Source of the DNA: Gammaproteobacteria bacterium UBA7449
GTDB taxonomy: Bacteria > Pseudomonadota > Gammaproteobacteria > Pseudomonadales > Pseudohongiellaceae
Direction of reading: 5' to 3'
Length of the DNA: 64,000 nucleotides
Assembly: GCA_002477465.1 (NCBI GenBank)
Contig: DLPV01000016.1
Span: 1 to 64,000, forward strand
Shown: positions 63,489 through 64,000 of the stretch, one piece after another
How positions within the stretch are numbered: the first letter of the stretch is position 1
How the letters are laid out: the number at the start of each line of letters is the position of its first letter
Position numbers and translations under genes: made by a program
The notes under the pieces: model-generated
Told to the model about the DNA's origin: nothing
Seen by the model: the letters and a program-made list of their open reading frames with translations, nothing else
Database searches by the model: none

Positions 63489-63518
63489 ACTTACCTCATC
63501 AAAAATTCATAGAAAACC

Positions 63519-63546
63519 AGCGTTATATAGCAATTTATATAACGCT
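63519..63546. promoter_or_regulatory. ModE operator
   Basis: AGCGTTATAT (63519-63528) is exactly mirrored by ATATAACGCT (63537-63546) across eight bases. This matches the known E. coli ModE site, which begins CGTTATAT and ends ATAACG. It lies directly upstream of modB, so molybdate-bound ModE from the nearby gene should repress modBC. Confidence 0.85.
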
Positions 63547-63857
63547 GTTCAAGCGCTATTTGAAAATTAACCCTATATTTTTCAGCAAGTAAGGAAAAAA
63601 TAGACCCAACGCCATTTGATGTATGGCGTGGTCAGATCGCGCTGTTCGTGTCGAGCGACTAGCATTCCATCAAGTGACTGACAAACCCGACATGCGCTGA
63701 AAAAATCGTGACCATCGCACAGGGGCAGGATTGGGATGCGAAACTACTGCCAAGAGGATGAAGTTAGGGAGCTGCAAATGGGTAGCCGCCGGTCAGCTGC
63801 CGCCTATGGCTGTGCTAGCTGCTATGATTATCCCCTTACACAACGCGTGCTCATTAA
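63547..63857. other. Divergent spacer between modB and the DUF488 gene
   Basis: No gene is seen. ACGCCAT (63609-63615) and ATGGCGT (63623-63629) form a small perfect hairpin. The first 60 bases are AT-rich and should carry the modB promoter. Confidence 0.45.
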
Positions 63858-64000
63858 ATGTCAGCCACTCTCTTTAGTATCGGTTACGCGACCAAGCCAT
63901 TGACCGAATTTATGGTCCAGCTCCAAAGCTACGAAGTGAACGTGGTGGCAGACGTGCGCTCGGTGCCCTACAGCGCCGCCTTTCATGACTACCATCGGGA
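63858..64000 (+). CDS. DUF488 family protein, partial at right edge
   Basis: The first 47 codons of a gene cut by the window end. The start SATLFSIGYAT and the following VVADVRSVPYSAAF match the N-terminus of DUF488 proteins, in which GYxT and DVRxxPxS are conserved. These are small cytoplasmic proteins of unknown function. The ATG at 63858 follows TCATTAA with no good ribosome site. Confidence 0.75.
   Translation, partial: MSATLFSIGYATKPLTEFMVQLQSYEVNVVADVRSVPYSAAFHDYHR

Noticed and set aside
1..64000. CRISPR array, insertion sequence or prophage
   Set aside because: No regularly spaced identical repeats, transposase, integrase or phage structural gene was found on either strand.

Overview
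The window looks like chromosomal DNA of a free-living, probably marine, gammaproteobacterium. The left end carries the order birA-coaX-SPOR gene-tRNA-Tyr-tRNA-Gly-tRNA-Thr on the minus strand, an arrangement that in gammaproteobacteria normally runs into a tuf gene (here off the left edge). The tRNAs encode their CCA ends. The organism assignment is inference; nothing in the window fixes a genus. I see no phage, insertion sequence, CRISPR array or rRNA.

Region by region. 1-5 kb: housekeeping tRNAs, coaX, birA and a CstA-type transporter. 5-17 kb: three large exported proteins (redoxin-like domain, CxxCH heme site, then a peptidylglycine alpha-hydroxylating monooxygenase (PHM)-like copper domain), a HupE/UreJ-type membrane protein, and two tandem exported beta-propellers that keep the signature residues of peptidyl-alpha-hydroxyglycine amidating lyase (PAL). 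17-31 kb: exported amidohydrolase, penicillin-acylase-type lipoprotein, class V glyoxylate-type aminotransferase, GntP permease, a large FAD/Fe-S 2-hydroxyacid dehydrogenase, lipocalin-like protein, gamma-glutamyltransferase and M19 dipeptidase lipoprotein. 32-49 kb: iodotyrosine-deiodinase-like nitroreductase, two secreted proteins of a 'PDxxGxW' family, a 3-hydroxyisobutyrate dehydrogenase-family enzyme, a second exported amidohydrolase, a Ser/Thr kinase, a thioesterase, an exported formamidase-like hydrolase coupled to kynureninase, a DUF1631 protein, an acyltransferase, a serine hydrolase and two permeases. 49-57 kb: a second copper cluster with one more three-domain PHM-like protein (which has lost one copper site), two shorter heme+PHM proteins, a secreted beta-rich protein and an exported Met/His-rich protein. 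58-64 kb: a cupin, gene debris (TPR and type IV pilin remnants), a YeeE/YedE sulfur transporter, modE, modC, modB with a clear ModE operator, and the start of a DUF488 gene.

The main story is a family of six PHM-like cuproproteins with a built-in c-type heme site, clustered with two PAL-like lyases. In animals PHM and PAL act in sequence: PHM hydroxylates the alpha carbon of a C-terminal glycine, and PAL splits the product into an amide plus glyoxylate. The window also holds a glyoxylate-type aminotransferase, a hydroxyacid permease, a 2-hydroxyacid dehydrogenase, a possible tartronate-semialdehyde reductase and several exported amide- or peptide-cleaving enzymes. A periplasmic pathway that oxidatively dealkylates N-acylglycines, glycine-ended peptides or similar amides and feeds the glyoxylate into central metabolism is a coherent hypothesis. 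The copper and zinc ligand residues are read directly from the sequence; the substrates and the pathway are inference.
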